A stretch of 64,000 nt of DNA, taken from positions 110,689 through 174,688 of the forward strand of contig DAQK01000029.1 in assembly GCA_002502855.1 (NCBI GenBank). The letters are read 5' to 3'. Positions 1 to 8,668 of this stretch are shown here, in pieces (position 1 is the first letter of the stretch; the number at the start of each line of letters is the position of its first letter). Made by a program: the position numbers and the translations under genes. Under the pieces are notes generated by a model. That model had not been told where the DNA came from, did no database searches, and saw only the letters and a list, made by a program, of their open reading frames with translations. Source of the DNA: Methanobacterium sp. UBA279 (GTDB taxonomy: Archaea; Methanobacteriota; Methanobacteria; Methanobacteriales; Methanobacteriaceae).

Positions 1-426
1 TTCATAAGGAGAAGATCCATTAACTTGGGTCTGGTTATGACCGGAGGTTGTAATGGCTGTGACATAGAAATTGTAGCACTCCTCTCCCAGAGATATGACT
101 TGGAGCAGTACGGTATTTTTTACCATAACAACCCACGTGAATGTGACGCTCTTCTGGTTACAGGAACAGTGGCGAAACAATGGCAGGAGAAGCTGGTGGA
201 GTTATATAATAAAGTACCTGAACCAAAGGCTGTGGTTGCTATTGGTGCCTGTGCCTTGAGTGGGGGAATATTCCAACAGGAAACAGGAAAGGTAGCTGCT
301 CCAGTAAGAGAAATCATTCCTGTGGATGCTGAGGTCCCCGGATGTCCACCCCGACCGGCTGAAATAGCCATAGCGGTATTGAAGCATGTACCACCAGCTT
401 TAGCCAGTTACAGGAGGAAAAGTTAA
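1..426 (+). CDS. ehaN: Energy-converting hydrogenase A small subunit EhaN (5' end outside window)
   Basis: This is the NuoB-like small subunit of a membrane-bound [NiFe] hydrogenase, which carries the proximal [4Fe-4S] cluster between the large subunit and the polyferredoxins. The frame is open back to base 1 with no start codon that fits, so the gene begins upstream. The four cluster cysteines are visible as GGCNGCDIE near base 46-72, GACALSGG near 244-267 and PGCPPRP near 337-357. The TAA stop overlaps the ATG of the large subunit by one base, implying coupled translation. Assignment to Eha rather than Ehb rests on the downstream order: large subunit, 6-cluster and then 10-cluster polyferredoxin, which is the eha arrangement known from Methanothermobacter. 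Confidence 0.88.
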   Translation, partial: FIRRRSINLGLVMTGGCNGCDIEIVALLSQRYDLEQYGIFYHNNPRECDALLVTGTVAKQWQEKLVELYNKVPEPKAVVAIGACALSGGIFQQETGKVAAPVREIIPVDAEVPGCPPRPAEIAIAVLKHVPPALASYRRKS

Positions 427-1592
427 TGTCCTATTTACCATTCGGCCCTATTCATCCAGCGTTGAAAGAACCCCTCCGAATAAAGCTTAAGACCGAAGGA
501 GAACGGGTGGTCGATGCTGAGGTCGACCTGGGTTTTATTTATCGTGGTGCTGAACAGATAGCCCGTGGTAAACCATGGCAGAAAGTAGCATATCTTACAG
601 AGAGAATTTGTGGGATATGTTCTGATGCCCATCCCCATACCTTTATTGAAGGTCTGGAAGCAATCTCAGATTGTGTCCCACCTGTAAGAGCGCAATATTC
701 ACGGGTAATAATGGGTGAACTGAACCGTATTCACAGTCATTTGATTGCTAATGCCATATGGTTCCTCGCGGTAGAACATGAAACCCTGGGAATATACAAT
801 TTGAATATTAGAGAAAAAGTAATGGATCTTTTGGAGATGATTTCTGGTAACCGGGTTCTTTATTCCTGGAATCTGGTTGGTGGAGTTCGAATGGACTTTA
901 AAGAATCCCACCTAAAGAAGATCCTGGAAAACTTAAAGGAAGTTGAATCTGAGGTCTATCGTTACCGGAAAATGTTTAAATCCGATGCATTATTAGGTCT
1001 AAGATCCCATGATGTAGGAAAGATGAGCAAAGAAGACGCTATAGATGTGAGAGCCGTAGGTCCTGTAGCAAGAGGATCAGGCGTTAAATTTGATTGGAGA
1101 ACAAAACATCCTACATATGTTGATTATTTTGACTTCCAGCCGGTGTGGAGGGATGAATGTGACAACTATGCCCGGGTGATGATGCGCTTCGATGAAGTTT
1201 TAGATTCTATTAAAATTATTAGAAGAGCGGTTGAAGAATTGCCAGATGGTCCTATTAGAAAAGAATGTGAAATTCCCAGAGGATCAATAGACTACCGCTA
1301 TGAGGCACCCAGAGGAGAACTGGCATACATATTCGAAACAGCACAACACGGAATAATAAATGATATAACCATAAGAACACCCACTATACCGAATTTGGAG
1401 GCTTGTGTTAAGCACATGTTCAGGGATTCACCTACCATAGCCGATGCAGTTGCAATATACCAGACTATTGACCCCTGTATAGCCTGTACAGAAAGAGTGG
1501 TGATAGTGGACGAAAAAGGTAATGAAAATGATTTCAGGGGTATGCAGAACGTTCTAAAGGAATTAAAGGCTTTAAAAAATAAAAAGAAATAG
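426..1592 (+). CDS. ehaO: Energy-converting hydrogenase A large subunit EhaO
   Basis: Catalytic [NiFe] large subunit of the Eha complex, 388 residues. It oxidises H2 and, driven by the ion gradient, reduces ferredoxin. The four nickel-ligand cysteines are present as RICGIC (C62, C65) and DPCIAC (C351, C354). About 34 residues follow the last pair, so a maturation protease could act here, but no consensus site is evident and many energy-converting hydrogenase subunits are not cleaved. The start follows a strong SD (AGGAGG at about 412-417). The neighbours are the small subunit (1-nt overlap) and a polyferredoxin 61 nt downstream. Confidence 0.93.
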   Translation: MSYLPFGPIHPALKEPLRIKLKTEGERVVDAEVDLGFIYRGAEQIARGKPWQKVAYLTERICGICSDAHPHTFIEGLEAISDCVPPVRAQYSRVIMGELNRIHSHLIANAIWFLAVEHETLGIYNLNIREKVMDLLEMISGNRVLYSWNLVGGVRMDFKESHLKKILENLKEVESEVYRYRKMFKSDALLGLRSHDVGKMSKEDAIDVRAVGPVARGSGVKFDWRTKHPTYVDYFDFQPVWRDECDNYARVMMRFDEVLDSIKIIRRAVEELPDGPIRKECEIPRGSIDYRYEAPRGELAYIFETAQHGIINDITIRTPTIPNLEACVKHMFRDSPTIADAVAIYQTIDPCIACTERVVIVDEKGNENDFRGMQNVLKELKALKNKKK

Positions 1593-1653
1593 AGAAAATT
1601 CTTAATTAGTTTATAAGACTTGATAAAGATCTTGAAATTAAAGGTGTAATCAA

Positions 1654-2667
1654 ATGTCCTCCGCAATATGGTACCTCTATGAATTCGCCAGGAAAAAATG
1701 GTTAGAGAGATTTTTAGATGCTACAACAGACCCTGAAATAGCTGAAACTCCCTCAAGATTTAGAGATTTCCCTGAAGTTGAAAAGGAACTTTGCATATCT
1801 TGTGGTGCTTGTGTTTTTTCATGTCCGTCTCCTGGAGCCATAAAACTGGTTAGAGGTGAAGAGGAAGATACGATCTTTCCAGTTATAGATGAGGGAAGCT
1901 GTATAAGATGTGGTTTCTGCGTGGAGGTATGTCCAACAGAACCTAAAACATTGAAATCAGGTGAAAATTCCCTCATAATGGAAGAGTATCGTATATTACC
2001 CCATGAAAAGGTATACATCGCCGATGAATATCTGTGTATACGTTGCAAAAAGTGTTTAGATGCTTGTAAAGTGGGTGCTATAAGTTATCAAGATAATCTA
2101 ATTTCTATTGACCAGTCCAAGTGTGTAGCATGTGGAGATTGTATTGAAGCCTGCCCAGTAAAAGGCGCTATAAAAGAAACTTATATAATCAATCTTGATG
2201 AGCAAAAACAAATTACTAACACCTTAATTGAGAGTCTGGAGAACACCATTAATACGGAAATGGAGAAAATAAGGAAACTGCCTGATTTTGATCCATCTGG
2301 TATCGTGAAGTTGGAGTTCCCTTTAAAAGAAATCATAGAAAAAGCCCATGAAATAATCATTAATGAAGAAATGATACTGAAACTCATGGAAAAGGTGACC
2401 GATAGATTGAAGATGAACGTGATAGTCTGGAATGAGGAGCTGTGCAACGGCTGCAGATTATGTGTTGATGAATGTCCTGTGGGTGCTTTATCCTACGATG
2501 AAAACACAGGCAAGGTGCAAAGAGATGAAAAAACATGTCTTCGATGTTCTATCTGCCATCAAACCTGTCCATTCGGTGTCCCGGAGCTTTACGTGGCCAG
2601 ATTCCTCCTAAAGGATGACGTGATTCTTATCACTCTAAAACCATCAAAGATATCCATTAGGAGCTGA
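1654..2667 (+). CDS. ehaP: Six-cluster polyferredoxin EhaP
   Basis: Polyferredoxin of 337 residues with six CxxCxxC-type [4Fe-4S] motifs: four in residues about 47-165 and two in 264-310. They are separated by a charged, probably helical insert of roughly 95 residues with no cysteines. It should pass electrons between the hydrogenase module and ferredoxin-dependent partners on the cytoplasmic side. Six clusters is the number reported for EhaP of Methanothermobacter. The ATG follows an AAAGGTG SD. The third motif (CIRCKKCLDACK) lacks the usual proline after the fourth cysteine. The TGA stop at 2665-2667 lies 4 nt before the inferred start of the next polyferredoxin. Confidence 0.88.
   Translation: MSSAIWYLYEFARKKWLERFLDATTDPEIAETPSRFRDFPEVEKELCISCGACVFSCPSPGAIKLVRGEEEDTIFPVIDEGSCIRCGFCVEVCPTEPKTLKSGENSLIMEEYRILPHEKVYIADEYLCIRCKKCLDACKVGAISYQDNLISIDQSKCVACGDCIEACPVKGAIKETYIINLDEQKQITNTLIESLENTINTEMEKIRKLPDFDPSGIVKLEFPLKEIIEKAHEIIINEEMILKLMEKVTDRLKMNVIVWNEELCNGCRLCVDECPVGALSYDENTGKVQRDEKTCLRCSICHQTCPFGVPELYVARFLLKDDVILITLKPSKISIRS
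2659..2663 (+). promoter_or_regulatory. SD site that fixes the EhaQ start
   Basis: AGGAG lies in the last codons of ehaP. Eight bases after it comes ATC at 2672, in the EhaQ frame. No ATG, GTG or TTG exists in this frame between the last upstream stop (2633) and 2789. The position therefore points to ATC at 2672 as the start position, whether by non-canonical initiation or through a changed base. Confidence 0.6.
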
Positions 2668-2671
2668 TAAC

Positions 2672-4042
2672 ATCTCTGTAACTGCAAAAAAAGCTTATAA
2701 ACCATTAAGACACATAGAAGTTCAGCATAAAATAAATGAAAAGAAATGCGAGGAATGTGTAGAGAGACCCTGCTTAATTTCCTGTCCAGTGGACGCCCTG
2801 CACGAGACTCCAGATGGTAAGATAAAAATAGATGAAAAATGTGTCGGATGTGTACTTTGTAGAGAAGCATGCCCTTATGATGCTATAAGGATTAGAACCA
2901 CTTTATCTGAACCTATAAGAGAACCTGTACCTATTATAAACCCGAAATTATGTTTAAACTGTGGAGCATGCGTGTCCGCGTGTAGAACCGGTGCGATTCA
3001 ACTGGTATCCTCAGGCGGAGAAGAGGTTCATAGTGAAATCGACGAGGAAAAATGTATAAGATGCGGATACTGTGCCCGGGTATGCCCTGCAGAGGCTATA
3101 AAATACGGAGAAATTTTGCCCAGGTCTGTTGTTGGAGGAAAAGCACTTGTAGTGGATCAAAACACGTGTATCGGGTGTATGACTTGCACCAGAGTCTGCC
3201 CATCCAAAGCAGCTATAAATGTGGGTGAAGTAAGTAAATTACCATACATCGATCCTGCTTACTGTGCAAGATGTGAGGAATGTATGAATGTATGTCCATC
3301 GTCTTCCATTAAATATTTACCAAGAGATGTGGCCTATAAAAAGTTCGGTAAAATAAAAACAGCAGAGATAGTGTCAGAACTTCTTGAAAAAGAGTCTGAA
3401 AAACTCGCAGGTGAAGTTGCTAAGGTAAACAGTATCCTTAATGGAATCGCTACTGATATCAGTCTGAGCCATGATGAAGATCAATTTGAAATTGATGTAA
3501 CAGATTTACTAAAGGATGAAATAAACAAAATCATCGATACAGACTTCGAAATCGAGGATATGGAGGAAATAATCCAAAAAATAACTCCAAAAAGAGAGAT
3601 AACAGTGTCAGATGAGAAATGTATAGGTTGCAACGTCTGCGTCGAGGAATGCCCGGTCAACTGCATTGAAATGGAGACTCCCTCTCCAGTACGTATCAGT
3701 GGAGAATGCGTATACTGTGGAAAATGCGTTGAAATGTGTCCTGTTGAGGCTATATCACTCAAAGAAGAATTATTTGAAGTAATAAATGGCAGAATACTGT
3801 TTATAAGAAGGAGCATCCGGGAACCCCGAACTGGACTGGTGGTTCCTGATATTGCCCTCTGTCAGGCATGTGGTGTTTGTGTAAATAAATGTCCAGTGAA
3901 TGCTTTAAGACTTGAAAATGATGAAATAGTGGTAGACTCCGATAAATGTATACTATGTGGTGCATGTGAGATTATATGTCCTTTAAATGCCATTAAACTG
4001 GAATTAAACCAGGATTACAACAAAAATGAAGATTTAAAATAA
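2672..4042 (+). CDS. ehaQ: Ten-cluster polyferredoxin EhaQ with no canonical start codon
   Basis: Polyferredoxin with ten [4Fe-4S] motifs, the number known for EhaQ. The first (CEECVERPCLISCP) lies upstream of the first usable GTG at 2789, so a start at 2789 would delete most of a cluster. Reading up to the SD places initiation at ATC 2672, giving about 456 residues beginning N(I)SVTAKKAYKPLRH in that frame. Motifs 1-6 occupy roughly the first 210 residues, then a cysteine-free acidic, helical insert of about 100 residues, then motifs 7-10. It probably works with EhaP as the electron wire of Eha. Coordinates from 2789 onward are certain; the first 117 bases are inference from frame, SD and cluster count. 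Confidence 0.8.
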   Translation: MSVTAKKAYKPLRHIEVQHKINEKKCEECVERPCLISCPVDALHETPDGKIKIDEKCVGCVLCREACPYDAIRIRTTLSEPIREPVPIINPKLCLNCGACVSACRTGAIQLVSSGGEEVHSEIDEEKCIRCGYCARVCPAEAIKYGEILPRSVVGGKALVVDQNTCIGCMTCTRVCPSKAAINVGEVSKLPYIDPAYCARCEECMNVCPSSSIKYLPRDVAYKKFGKIKTAEIVSELLEKESEKLAGEVAKVNSILNGIATDISLSHDEDQFEIDVTDLLKDEINKIIDTDFEIEDMEEIIQKITPKREITVSDEKCIGCNVCVEECPVNCIEMETPSPVRISGECVYCGKCVEMCPVEAISLKEELFEVINGRILFIRRSIREPRTGLVVPDIALCQACGVCVNKCPVNALRLENDEIVVDSDKCILCGACEIICPLNAIKLELNQDYNKNEDLK

Positions 4043-4177
4043 TTGAAGATTCTATTTGTGGATTCGTTGATTCCTAAAGATGATGGATTAAGATTAAACA
4101 ATCATATTTTTTACAGTGACATACTGAAGATGTGACCATTATGAGTATCACAAAATCTATTTAAAAGAGTTGTTTGG

Positions 4178-5152
4178 ATGAATGGATTGGATGTGGTAGG
4201 TTTTGGGGCTTTAAATGTTGACCAGCTTTACATGGTAAATAAAATAGCCCATGAAGATGAGGAAAGCCATATAATTGGTTTTAAGAAGTCATGTGGTGGT
4301 TCTGCTTCAAACACCATCGTTGGTCTATCTAGATTAGGCCTTAAAACTGGTTTCATCGGTAAGATATCAAAGGATCATGAAGGCAAACTCTTACTGGGAA
4401 CTTTGCAAAAAGAAGGTGTTGATACCAATGGATTGATAGTTACAGATGAAGGAAAAAGCGGGAAAGTCGTGGGATTCGTGGATAAGAAAGGTCAAAGAGC
4501 CCTATATGTAGATCCGGGTGTTAATGACCTGATAAAAATCCATGAAATCAATAAGGATTACTTATTAGATTTAAAGGTTCTTCATCTTTCATCCTTCGTT
4601 GGCAGCTCTATTGAAGCTCAGAAAAGTCTTTTAAACCAGATTCCAAAAGATTTGATCGTCAGTCTGGATCCAGGGAGGATTTACGCCGAGAGAGGTATTG
4701 ATTACCTTAATATCATTTTAAAGCATACCAACATCATCCTCTTAAACCAAAAAGAATTAAAACATTTAACAAAAAAAGAAGAATCAGAAAATTTAACCGA
4801 AAAGAAATACAAGACATTAGAGGAAATAAAGAATAAAAGATTGGAGGAGCAAACCAAAGTTCTACTTGACCGGGTGGACATTGTGGTGGTTAAACTTGGA
4901 GATAAGGGATGTTACGTTTCAGATGGCAGGGAAAGCCATTACATAAAATCATTTAAAACAAAATGTGTTGATACCACCGGTGCTGGTGATGCTTTTAACG
5001 CCGGATTCCTGTACGGATTTATTAAAGGTAGGAATTTAGAAGAATCCTGTAAAATCGGAAATTTAGTGGCAACATGCTGTATCGGGGGATTTGGTGCGTT
5101 AGCAGGACTTCCAGATATTTCAGATTTGGAGGTACGGTTAAATTCTCTTTAA
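4178..5152 (+). CDS. PfkB/ribokinase-family carbohydrate kinase
   Basis: Sugar or nucleoside kinase of the PfkB fold, 324 residues. The N-terminal glycine motif is GGSASNTIVGLSRLG (about 39-53), and the C-terminal signature DTTGAGDAFNAGF starts at D265, with D271 the expected catalytic base. A charged insert rich in Lys and Glu (about 190-225) is longer than usual. The substrate cannot be read from the sequence. It sits between polyferredoxin genes of the eha cluster; I recall the same neighbourhood in Methanothermobacter. A link to hydrogenase function is unproven. The SD is weak, and a TTG three codons in (4187) is an alternative start. Confidence 0.8.
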   Translation: MNGLDVVGFGALNVDQLYMVNKIAHEDEESHIIGFKKSCGGSASNTIVGLSRLGLKTGFIGKISKDHEGKLLLGTLQKEGVDTNGLIVTDEGKSGKVVGFVDKKGQRALYVDPGVNDLIKIHEINKDYLLDLKVLHLSSFVGSSIEAQKSLLNQIPKDLIVSLDPGRIYAERGIDYLNIILKHTNIILLNQKELKHLTKKEESENLTEKKYKTLEEIKNKRLEEQTKVLLDRVDIVVVKLGDKGCYVSDGRESHYIKSFKTKCVDTTGAGDAFNAGFLYGFIKGRNLEESCKIGNLVATCCIGGFGALAGLPDISDLEVRLNSL

Positions 5153-5193
5153 TACAGAAATTTGTAGGGTCATGATACAAATAAGGTGTGATT

Positions 5194-5955
5194 ATGGAAA
5201 TAAAGTTCAAAGAGAAAAAAGATTCCCTGGAACAGTGTGTTATTGGGAAATCAATGGATTTAGAGGACAATATAGAAGATTTTAAACCTCAAATTGGGAA
5301 ATGTGCCGTTGAGAGGGAATTTATAACTATTTCTCCAGAATGTGTTAGATGTAATCTATGTGTTGAAGAATGCCCGGTTGAAGCCATAACCAAGACAAGA
5401 CCAAAGAGACCGGCTAAAATACTTGATAACTGTGTAAAATGCGAAATATGCGCCCAAACATGCCCCGTGGGATGTATAAATATGGTGGAAAGCACCGCTA
5501 CAGTAGATGAAGATGTTGAATATCATCTTAAGGACTTGAAAATACCCCACAGAATCCTGAGGATGAAAAACATAGAATTAGATAAGGATAAGTGTAAACC
5601 CTGCGGGATATGCGAACAATTCTGTCCTACCGGTGCTATAACTGAAGAAGAAGATGAAGTAGAAATAGACCGGGATTTATGTGTGGGTTGTGGTGCTTGT
5701 GTTAATGTCTGTCCTAGAAAAGCCATAGTTCTGGAGCGGGAATTAGGTCCGGTTATTAAAACGAAGGAGCTCCTGGTGGATCAGGAAGCTTGTGTACAGT
5801 GCCAGGTTTGCGAGGAAAACTGTCCTGTGGAAGCTATTAAGCTTGAAGACGATGAAGTTGTGCTTTTTGAAGATAAATGTATATTGTGCGATGTCTGCTC
5901 TACAAAATGTCCGGTAGGGGCATTGAAACTGGAGAGTGTAGCCGATGAAAGTTAA
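5194..5955 (+). CDS. Six-cluster polyferredoxin associated with eha
   Basis: Small polyferredoxin of 253 residues with six [4Fe-4S] motifs in pairs (CVRCNLC, CVKCEIC, CKPCGIC, CVGCGAC, CVQCQVC, CILCDVC), each ending in CP. It is very acidic, typical of electron-transfer ferredoxins. I start it at ATG 5194 rather than GTG 5188, because that GTG lies inside the SD (AAGGTG). It overlaps the next CBS gene by 11 nt, so the two are probably co-translated. It resembles MvhB-type polyferredoxins and may be an alternative electron acceptor or donor for Eha. Together with EhaP and EhaQ it gives 22 predicted clusters in 4.3 kb. Confidence 0.85.
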   Translation: MEIKFKEKKDSLEQCVIGKSMDLEDNIEDFKPQIGKCAVEREFITISPECVRCNLCVEECPVEAITKTRPKRPAKILDNCVKCEICAQTCPVGCINMVESTATVDEDVEYHLKDLKIPHRILRMKNIELDKDKCKPCGICEQFCPTGAITEEEDEVEIDRDLCVGCGACVNVCPRKAIVLERELGPVIKTKELLVDQEACVQCQVCEENCPVEAIKLEDDEVVLFEDKCILCDVCSTKCPVGALKLESVADES

Positions 5956-6580
5956 AGAAATAATGGACAAAGAATTTGTAGTTGTCTCTGGGGATCAAAC
6001 CGTTGAAGAGGTTTCCATAATTATGGAAAACCGCAAAAGATTGGTCACCCCTGTAGTGGATGAGAATAAGCGGCTTATAGGATGGATAACCTCCCTTGAC
6101 GTGACAAAAGGACTAAGAGAGGGTAATAATAAAGTTTCACAGATCATGCATTTTAAAGATGACATCGTTCATGTTCATGAAAATGATCCTGCCCGATTGG
6201 CAGTTTTAGAAGCGTCACGCCACAAAGTAGTTAGCATACCCGTATTGAATGATGACGATGTGGTATTAGGAGTGATTCGAACCTTTGATATCGTAGAAAC
6301 ACTCTCAAAACTTTATGAAATCAAGGTCTACAAGATCTTTGAGGCCATGGAGCAGGAGCTTAAGGGGATAACCTGGGATGAGCTAATGGAGGCCTCAGCT
6401 ATTGTTACCCGGAGGACTACCGGTGAAAGAATTACCCCTGAAGAATATGAGCAGAGAATAAAAGACTCCACATTTGGAGAGGCCATATGGGCAACTGGTG
6501 GGCTTGAGAAGTTCTTTGTAGGCTTAATAGCCATTGGGGAGTTAGTAATTGCCAGGAAAGTTGCCCGGGCAAGAGAATAG
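5945..6580 (+). CDS. CBS-domain pair protein with extra C-terminal domain
   Basis: 211 residues. Two CBS motifs (about 1-55 and 65-120) form a Bateman module that usually binds adenosyl ligands such as AMP, ATP or SAM. A further 85-residue C-terminal region (from about ITWDELMEAS) belongs to no family I recognise and ends in a hydrophobic Ala/Ile/Val stretch. Old annotations call such proteins IMP dehydrogenase-related, but no IMPDH barrel is present. The ATG lies inside the end of the polyferredoxin gene. Its place in the eha cluster suggests it senses energy charge for that complex; this is inference. Confidence 0.78.
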   Translation: MKVKEIMDKEFVVVSGDQTVEEVSIIMENRKRLVTPVVDENKRLIGWITSLDVTKGLREGNNKVSQIMHFKDDIVHVHENDPARLAVLEASRHKVVSIPVLNDDDVVLGVIRTFDIVETLSKLYEIKVYKIFEAMEQELKGITWDELMEASAIVTRRTTGERITPEEYEQRIKDSTFGEAIWATGGLEKFFVGLIAIGELVIARKVARARE

Positions 6581-6740
6581 ATTAAATCCGGCTGTCTGTA
6601 AATAGACTTAAACCAGCTGTTCATTTAATTTTGGGTCGTGGCAGATTCGTAGATTATAAAAATGTGTAGAGATACACCTTCAGTTGATTTAAAGCTTGAG
6701 GTGAATTCCCGATCAGATATGAATGGGGAGGATGTAATTT

Positions 6741-7766
6741 TTGGAGAGAAGATTCTTTGTTTCTGATTGCGAAGGGCCTATATCTATAAATGACAATGCA
6801 TTTGAGTTATCAGGTAATTTTATAGAAGACGGGGAAAAATTCTTTGAAATAATCAGTAAATATGACGATATTTTAGTCGATGAGGTAAAAAGACCGGGTT
6901 ACAATGCAGGTACTACATTAAAATTGATTTTACCATTTTTAAAGGCGTATGGTGCAAATAATAGGAACATAAAGGAATTTAACCAGGAGAACATCCTTTT
7001 AGTGCCTGGTGCCAGGGATACTCTCCAGTTTGTATTCTGTACAATGCCCTCATTCATCATCAGCACCAGCTACCAGCAGTATATCCAAGCTTTATGCGAT
7101 TTAACAGGGTTTCCCTATGAAAATACTTATTCTACCCAGTTAAACCTGGCAAAGTATCCTTTAACGGCTTTAGAAAGAGATAAACTGATAGAGCTCAGGG
7201 AAAAAATAATAGACAACCCTGAATTTGAAAATGTGGACAATATATTCACAAAAATCATTCCTTACATGAAAATCGGTGGGATGATTGAAGATGTGGAAAC
7301 CATCGGTGGAGATGGAAAAAAAGATGCTATAATTGATATCATAAATAGATTCCAATTTAAAGCAGGGGATTTAATGTATGTCGGCGACAGTATAACCGAT
7401 GTGCAGGCTTTAGAATTTGCACATGAAGAAGGAGGGCTGGCAGTTTCCTTTAACGGCAATGAATATGCAGTCAAAGAATCTGAGATCGTTATAATGGCTG
7501 ATAACACTCTGCTAATTTCTATCCTGGCTGACCTGTTTAATAAATCAGGTAAAGAAGGAGTTTTGGAATTTGTATCCGCGTTTTGCGATGATCCTCAAGC
7601 TGCACTTTACGATTATCCTGTGGATCCTCAGCTGGCTCTTAAATTTCCTTCCATGTCCAATTCAAAGGTGGGAATTGTAGAGGACAGTGATCTTGAAGAA
7701 CTCGAAAGAGAGAGTCTTAAATACCGGAAAAGTGTTAGAGGAGAAGCAGTAGGGGGATTGGGTTAA
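6741..7766 (+). CDS. ehaR: HAD-superfamily protein, EhaR-like
   Basis: 341 residues with the HAD phosphatase core: motif I FFVSDCEGP (D9, E11), motif II region ISTS (about 107-110), motif III lysine in GGDGKKDA (K193/K194) and motif IV GDSITD (215-220). The second acidic residue of motif I is Glu instead of the common Asp. It matches my memory of proteins annotated as energy-converting hydrogenase A subunit R, which have no known structural role in the complex. The start is TTG at 6741, nine bases after GGGAGG. A 160-nt gap with TATA-like sequence precedes it, so it may have its own promoter. It is followed 2 nt later by the Ftr paralogue. Confidence 0.68.
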   Translation: MERRFFVSDCEGPISINDNAFELSGNFIEDGEKFFEIISKYDDILVDEVKRPGYNAGTTLKLILPFLKAYGANNRNIKEFNQENILLVPGARDTLQFVFCTMPSFIISTSYQQYIQALCDLTGFPYENTYSTQLNLAKYPLTALERDKLIELREKIIDNPEFENVDNIFTKIIPYMKIGGMIEDVETIGGDGKKDAIIDIINRFQFKAGDLMYVGDSITDVQALEFAHEEGGLAVSFNGNEYAVKESEIVIMADNTLLISILADLFNKSGKEGVLEFVSAFCDDPQAALYDYPVDPQLALKFPSMSNSKVGIVEDSDLEELERESLKYRKSVRGEAVGGLG

Positions 7767-7768
7767 CG

Positions 7769-8668
7769 ATGCTTGCCAGTTTAATAGAAAAAATGGTGGA
7801 AGATACTTATTCGGAAGCTTTTGCTGGTATCTGTTCCCGGGTTATGGTCACTGCAGATGATGACGAAATAATCACCAGAACAGCCTTCGATGCCACATCA
7901 ACCCCTGGAACGGTTATTGGAAGAGTGGAAGGAGGTATAGAATCCTGGTTAGAGGAAGATGAAACTCCGGACGGACGTAAAGGTGCTGTATTACAGTTTT
8001 GGTATGATAAAGAAGATATTGAAAAATTTGAGGTGGAATTATCCTACCGCATCCGACAGGACATACTGGTAAAACCCTTTACCAGGGTATTTGATGCTTC
8101 AATCAATCCCAAGGGAAAGATAGATACTATGAAGAACGTGGGACATTGTGGCGACGGATATGAATGGAAGGAACATCTATACGGACGAGACATGATAGTG
8201 GTGCCCATTGCAATACCCGATTTCATGATAGAACGTGAATTAGGTTATACTCAGGGGATTATGGGGGCTAACTTCTGGTATATGTGCCGAACTAAGCAGG
8301 CGGTGATGGAAGCGGGTAGAAAAGCCCTGGAAGCCATAGAAGAAGTGGAAGGAGTTATAACACCCTTCGATATATGCTCTGCAGCATCCAAACCAGAGAC
8401 CAATTATCCATGGATAGGACCCACCACCAACCATCCATACTGTCCATCACTCAAAGCTGTGCTTGATAAACAGTCGTTGGTCCCGGAAGGTGTAGAATAC
8501 ATCCCTGAAATTGTGATAAACGGTTTAAATCGTGCTGTTGTGAAAGAAGCCATGAGAGTTGGAATTAAGGCAGTTTTAAGGGTTAAAGATGTTTTAAAAG
8601 TTTCTGCAGGGAATTATAGTGGTACATTAGGGGATTATAAGATTTATCTAAGAGAATTATTTGAATGA
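7769..8668 (+). CDS. ftr: Formylmethanofuran:tetrahydromethanopterin formyltransferase paralogue (FtrII)
   Basis: 299 residues, the full Ftr length (about 297). Ftr moves the formyl group from formylmethanofuran to H4MPT, the second step of CO2-dependent methanogenesis. Family features seen: EDTYSEAFAG near the N-terminus, ETPDGRKGA (about 72-80), a GDGYEW segment, and the conserved C-terminal stretch EIVINGLNRAVVKEAMRVGI with SAGNYSGTLGDYKIYL. The middle part differs strongly from the main Ftr as I remember it, so this is probably the second copy known near eha in Methanobacteriales. It shares an operon with ehaR (2-nt gap). A 23-nt tandem repeat begins inside its last codons. Confidence 0.82.
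   Translation: MLASLIEKMVEDTYSEAFAGICSRVMVTADDDEIITRTAFDATSTPGTVIGRVEGGIESWLEEDETPDGRKGAVLQFWYDKEDIEKFEVELSYRIRQDILVKPFTRVFDASINPKGKIDTMKNVGHCGDGYEWKEHLYGRDMIVVPIAIPDFMIERELGYTQGIMGANFWYMCRTKQAVMEAGRKALEAIEEVEGVITPFDICSAASKPETNYPWIGPTTNHPYCPSLKAVLDKQSLVPEGVEYIPEIVINGLNRAVVKEAMRVGIKAVLRVKDVLKVSAGNYSGTLGDYKIYLRELFE

Noticed and set aside
2789..4042. GTG 2789 as the EhaQ start
   Set aside because: It lies within the first ferredoxin motif (CPVDAL) and would remove most of a cluster; no SD precedes it.
5945..6580. IMP dehydrogenase or related
   Set aside because: Only CBS domains are present; the catalytic barrel is absent. The old name is inherited from CBS similarity.
7769..8668. Treating this as the main catabolic Ftr
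   Set aside because: The middle of the protein departs strongly from the remembered Ftr sequence; location beside eha fits the second paralogue.
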